The notes under the pieces: model-generated
Seen by the model: the letters and a program-made list of their open reading frames with translations, nothing else
What the model was told of the DNA's origin: nothing
Databases searched by the model: none
Program-made: the position numbers and the translations under genes
Source of the DNA: Bacteroidales bacterium
Lineage (GTDB): Bacteria; Bacteroidota; Bacteroidia; Bacteroidales; ML635J-15
Reading direction: 5' to 3'
DNA length: 64,000 nt
NCBI GenBank assembly: GCA_017651185.1
Contig: JAGCDJ010000017.1
Coordinates: 17,108 to 81,107, forward strand
Shown: positions 60,885 through 64,000 of the stretch, piece after piece
Layout: every line of letters starts with the position of its first letter
Numbering within the stretch: the stretch's first letter is position 1

Positions 60885-62477
60885 ATGAAAATAGCTCTTG
60901 CTCAATTAAACTATCACATTGGCAATTTCGAGTCCAATGTACAGAAAATCATATCAGCAGCATGGAAAGCAAAGGAAAATGGTGCCGACCTTGTTGTGTT
61001 TTCAGAATTATCGGTATGTGGATATTGTCCAGACGATTTGCTTTATCGCTCCGATTTTATTGACGGTTGCAACGCCGCTGTCGAAAAGATAATTGCCGAA
61101 TGTACTGGCATTCCGATAATTATAGGCGCACCGTTGAAAAATGTTTCGGGGAAAGGCAAACAACTTTTCAATGCTGCACTATTTATTGCAAATGGTGATG
61201 TCAAGTCGCAGTGCAAGACGGTTTTGCCTGACGAAGGTGTGATTGACGAACATAGGTATTTTGAACCAAGCGACAAGTTTGACCTAATTAACTTGAACGG
61301 CGTAAAAATTGCCTTAACAGTAGGTGACGATGTCGTTGACTATCCGATGGATATGCTCGCTAAGTTGAATCCTGACTTTATAGTAAATATTTCGGCTGTT
61401 CCGTATGCTCACGACGATACTCATTTGTCGGAATTGTCGCAGGTCGCAAAGAAGTATGGGTTGCCTTTGCTGAATGTAAATCAGGTAGGTGGCAACACCA
61501 ATCTTATTTACGAAGGTCGTAGCATCGCTTTCAATGCCGACGGCAAGGTGATAGCAGAATGCAAGTCGTTCGAAGAAGATTTGCAATATGTTGAAACTAA
61601 ATCGTTTCAGTCGACAGGAGAGGAGCTTCGCAATATTGATACAACTGAAAGCATTTTCCGGGCTATAACACTTGGTTTGCGCGACTATTTTGCAAAGATG
61701 AATTTCAAAACTGCTGTTCTGGGTTTGTCGGGGGGAATTGATTCGGCTGTGGTTTTGGCACTTGCGGTGAATGCTCTCGGACGCGAAAATGTTCACTCGA
61801 TTCTAATGCCGACCTGCTATTCAAGTTCGCACTCGATTGACGATTCCTTGGAGATGCTAAAGCGTACAAAATCAAGCTACCATATTATTCCAATCGAGGA
61901 TTTGCGCAATGCTTTCGGAACTGCTATGGCTGAAGCATTTGAGGGTACAAAACCGGGACTTGCCGAGGAAAATATACAGGCTCGTCTGCGCGGAAGCATA
62001 CTGATGGCATATTCCAACAAGTTCGGCAACATTCTGCTCAACACTTCCAACAAGAGCGAGGAGGCTGTCGGCTACTCAACACTTTATGGGGACATGTGTG
62101 GTTCGTTGTCTCTGCTTGGTGACGTGTATAAGACTGAGGTTTACCGACTTGCAAACTATATCAACGAACATTGCGGCAACATAATTCCGCAGAATATCAT
62201 CGACAAGGCACCATCGGCAGAGTTGCGTCCCGACCAGAAGGACCAGGATTCATTGCCACCATATGATGTTCTTGACGGCATTCTTAATTGCTATCTCGAG
62301 GGCAATATGACAGCTGATGAAATCAAATCCAAAGGCTTTGATGCCGAAACGGTTGACTTTGTTTTGAAACTGGTTAAGCGTGTGGAATACAAGCGTTTTC
62401 AAGCACCACCGATACTAAAGGTTTCTTCTTGTCCGTTCGGACATTCACAAAGCGTACCGCTGGTTGCTAGATATTAA
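60885..62477 (+). CDS. nadE: NAD synthetase with a glutaminase domain lacking its nucleophile Cys
   Basis: A 530-residue protein with an N-terminal nitrilase-like glutaminase domain (about 1-255) and a C-terminal synthetase domain (about 260-530). The synthetase has the P-loop LSGGIDSAVVLAL, TSNKSEEAVGYSTLYGD and KAPSAELRPDQKDQDSLPPYD, so deamido-NAD amidation should work. In the glutaminase, Glu41 (FSELS) and Lys111 (CKTVLP) of the Glu-Lys-Cys triad are present, but the usual CED block is GDD and residue 147 is Gly. The surrounding sequence still aligns (NISAVPYAHDD; VNQVGGNTNLIYEG). The enzyme may depend on free ammonia. It is shorter than the about 640-residue Bacteroides form. Confidence 0.93.
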   Translation: MKIALAQLNYHIGNFESNVQKIISAAWKAKENGADLVVFSELSVCGYCPDDLLYRSDFIDGCNAAVEKIIAECTGIPIIIGAPLKNVSGKGKQLFNAALFIANGDVKSQCKTVLPDEGVIDEHRYFEPSDKFDLINLNGVKIALTVGDDVVDYPMDMLAKLNPDFIVNISAVPYAHDDTHLSELSQVAKKYGLPLLNVNQVGGNTNLIYEGRSIAFNADGKVIAECKSFEEDLQYVETKSFQSTGEELRNIDTTESIFRAITLGLRDYFAKMNFKTAVLGLSGGIDSAVVLALAVNALGRENVHSILMPTCYSSSHSIDDSLEMLKRTKSSYHIIPIEDLRNAFGTAMAEAFEGTKPGLAEENIQARLRGSILMAYSNKFGNILLNTSNKSEEAVGYSTLYGDMCGSLSLLGDVYKTEVYRLANYINEHCGNIIPQNIIDKAPSAELRPDQKDQDSLPPYDVLDGILNCYLEGNMTADEIKSKGFDAETVDFVLKLVKRVEYKRFQAPPILKVSSCPFGHSQSVPLVARY

Positions 62478-62527
62478 TTAATAATTGATAATGAACAATT
62501 GATAATTGTCAATTCATGTAAACGGTC

Positions 62528-62548
62528 ATGCTGAACTAGTTTCAGCAT
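62528..62548. repeat. Hairpin of the CATGCTGAAC repeat family
   Basis: ATGCTGAA (62528-62535), loop CTAGT, TTCAGCAT (62541-62548), preceded by GTC. It is a variant, in opposite orientation, of the inner hairpin at 50098-50118 (GTCATsCTGAACTwGTTTCAGsATC). Confidence 0.75.
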
Positions 62549-62618
62549 CTGTTTCAATAATAATTGCCAATTTGCATTTGTTATTGCATTTATAATGCAT
62601 TGTCCCTCAAAATAAATT

Positions 62619-62648
62619 TTGCCATTTCGTTCCCATTCCGTATTTTTG
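62619..62648 (+). promoter_or_regulatory. Canonical promoter of the InlB-repeat lipoprotein
   Basis: TTG (62619-62621), a 19-bp spacer and TATTTTTG (62641-62648), 33 bp before the ATG at 62681. The 49-bp surrounding block (62609-62657) matches 28721-28769 in about 40 positions. Confidence 0.85.
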
Positions 62649-62680
62649 TTCTTGGTTGCAAAAAAATAATTTAATTTAAA

Positions 62681-63835
62681 ATGAGAAGAAGAATATTTTT
62701 GATTATCGCGGTGGTTTCCCTTTGCGGGTTGTTGGCGATTAGTGGTTGCAAGAAGAAGGAAACCTACACGGTTACCTTCAATCCCAACGGCGGCATCGGC
62801 ACTATGCCCGCCCAGACCTTCACCGAAGGCGAAGCACAGGCACTTACTCGCAATGCCTTCACCTACGATGGCCACACTTTCGCAGGCTGGAACACTGTGC
62901 AGAGCGGTAGCGGAGCCTCGTACACCAACGGGCAGAGCATAACTATCACCGCCGACATGACCTTATTTGCACAATGGAAAAGCAATGGTTCGCAAGGCGG
63001 TGACTCGCCGACACCTCAGCCAAGCAATGTAGTAACCGTTACCTTCGACGCCAACGGCGGCACGGGCGAAATGGCACCGCAGCAGTTTGCCGTAGGTACG
63101 GCACAGGCTCTCACGACAAACGCCTTTACTCGTGACAATTACCGCTATGTAAACTGGAATACCTCTGCCGACGGGAGCGGCACAACATACACCGACTCGC
63201 AGGTGGTTAATCCGTCAACAAGCATAACCCTTTATGCCCAATGGGATCATATTTATGTTGACCTTGGCCTGCCGAACGGTACACTTTGGGCAACGTGCAA
63301 TGTCGGGGCGAACACACCCGAGGAGTACGGCGACTACTACGCCTGGGGCGAGATAACAACCAAGGACTCCTACATCTGGAGCACCTACCGTTGGTGCAAC
63401 GGAAGTGAGAACACGCTAACCAAGTACTGCAGTAGTTCAAACAATGGCTACAACGGTTTTACCGACACGCTCGCCACTTTGGAAGCAAGCGACGATGCCG
63501 CCACCACCAACTGGGGCGCAGGCTGGAGAATGCCGACAATAGAAGAGATGTGGGAATTGAGCAACAATTGCACTCACGAGTGGACAACCCAAAATGGAGT
63601 TAATGGCATGAAGTACACTGGACCTAACGGCAACTCCATTTTCCTGCCCGCTGCCGGCCGCCGTGGCGGCAGTTTCCTCTTTGACGCCGGTTACTACGGC
63701 TACTACTGGTCTTCGTCGCTCATCGGCGGCTCGTACCGCGCGTATTTCCTCAACGTGGGCGGTGGCGGAACGGGCTTCGGCACTCGCTACACAGGAAGCT
63801 CCGTTCGCCCTGTTTGCGTTCAATCTAAGAAATGA
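62681..63835 (+). CDS. Lipoprotein with InlB B-repeats and a FISUMP-like domain
   Basis: A 384-residue lipoprotein: signal peptide with lipobox AISGC (Cys23), two InlB B-repeat-like modules (about 30-95, FNPNGGIGTMPAQTF; and about 115-185, FDANGGTGEMAPQQF, ending LYAQW), then a C-terminal domain (about 190-384) beginning YVDLGLPNGTLWATCNVGA and ending YWSSSLIGGSYRAYF...GSSVRPV. This last domain is common in Bacteroidota surface proteins and has the C-type-lectin-like layout of FISUMP proteins. The gene is visibly richer in G+C, especially at third positions (runs such as ttcgacgccaacggcggc), than any neighbour, suggesting recent acquisition. It probably lies on the cell surface. Confidence 0.9.
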   Translation: MRRRIFLIIAVVSLCGLLAISGCKKKETYTVTFNPNGGIGTMPAQTFTEGEAQALTRNAFTYDGHTFAGWNTVQSGSGASYTNGQSITITADMTLFAQWKSNGSQGGDSPTPQPSNVVTVTFDANGGTGEMAPQQFAVGTAQALTTNAFTRDNYRYVNWNTSADGSGTTYTDSQVVNPSTSITLYAQWDHIYVDLGLPNGTLWATCNVGANTPEEYGDYYAWGEITTKDSYIWSTYRWCNGSENTLTKYCSSSNNGYNGFTDTLATLEASDDAATTNWGAGWRMPTIEEMWELSNNCTHEWTTQNGVNGMKYTGPNGNSIFLPAAGRRGGSFLFDAGYYGYYWSSSLIGGSYRAYFLNVGGGGTGFGTRYTGSSVRPVCVQSKK

Positions 63836-63914
63836 TATAAATGCATTATCCTATACAGTATGACTAGTCCTAAATAACCGTTACAGGTTTTTACGGGACA
63901 AAGATACAATTAAA

Positions 63915-63950
63915 TACACTGTCGGATATCCGACAGTGTATTTTTATTTT
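63915..63950 (+). terminator. Terminator after the InlB-repeat lipoprotein
   Basis: A 26-nt perfect palindrome at 63915-63940 (TACACTGTCGGAT and its complement) is followed by TTTTTATTTT. The last 50 bases of the window show no gene. Confidence 0.9.
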
Positions 63951-64000
63951 CATTTTTATAAGATTTCATTTTTAATTCGCGTTGATTATGCATAAACTCA

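Overview
The window is a contiguous piece of a Bacteroidota chromosome, most likely from an anaerobic or microaerotolerant Bacteroidales. The evidence is a protein with a type IX secretion (T9SS) type B / gliding-motility C-terminal domain (21474-24125), a PorE-like TPR/propeller/OmpA protein (15884-17866), BatD and BatE, a DUF3822-rsmD pair, lipoproteins with FISUMP-type and InlB-type repeats, and promoters of the Bacteroidetes type (TTG, about 18-22 bp, TAnnTTTG). Start codons rarely carry a strong Shine-Dalgarno sequence. The anaerobic ribonucleotide reductase NrdDG fits an anaerobic lifestyle.

Layout. 1-8000: a truncated lipoprotein, a DNA alkyl-repair methyltransferase, a TonB-dependent receptor, a zinc-ribbon protein, leucyl aminopeptidase, pdxA and malic enzyme. 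8100-15500: an M23/LysM envelope peptidase, nrdDG, then the minus-strand chain dapD, glycosyltransferase, tsaC-like and prmC. 15600-18340: tRNA-Asp, the PorE-like protein, DUF1294 and tRNA-Phe. 18560-25310: M16 protease, O-methyltransferase, universal stress protein, and the T9SS cargo protein with its TPR partner. 25317-33510: rnr, a RAYT-like transposase fused to a DprA-like domain, a structured RNA candidate, a beta-barrel protein, a FISUMP lipoprotein, a membrane protein and ruvB. 33588-40558: yidD, a regulator divergent from an FtsA-like protein, a two-component system and a PafA-type phosphatase homologue. 40737-46133: an accessory island with two paralogous ATPases, unknown genes, a DUF2779 nuclease and dispersed repeats. 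46507-53960: batD-batE-lipoprotein-DUF456, rsmD-DUF3822 and a RecD-like helicase. 53964-60787: a minus-strand polysaccharide operon in the order wzz, wzx, wzy, two glycosyltransferases, wecB. 60885-63835: NAD synthetase and a GC-rich repeat lipoprotein.

The strongest unusual signals are: (i) a NAD synthetase whose glutaminase nucleophile Cys is Gly; (ii) a PafA-like phosphatase that lost several metal and phosphate ligands; (iii) a degenerate FtsA/PilM-like protein divergent from an HTH regulator across an intergenic region studded with TTTAAGC boxes; (iv) a RAYT-like/DprA-like fusion next to GTAG-hairpin elements; (v) three direct copies of a 26-bp sequence that bracket an ATPase gene and a DUF2779 nuclease gene; and (vi) a roughly 200-nt 6S-like structured RNA candidate with its own promoter and terminator.

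Most of the window is ordinary housekeeping. Functional calls rest on motif recognition from the sequence and on recalled family knowledge; no database search was run.
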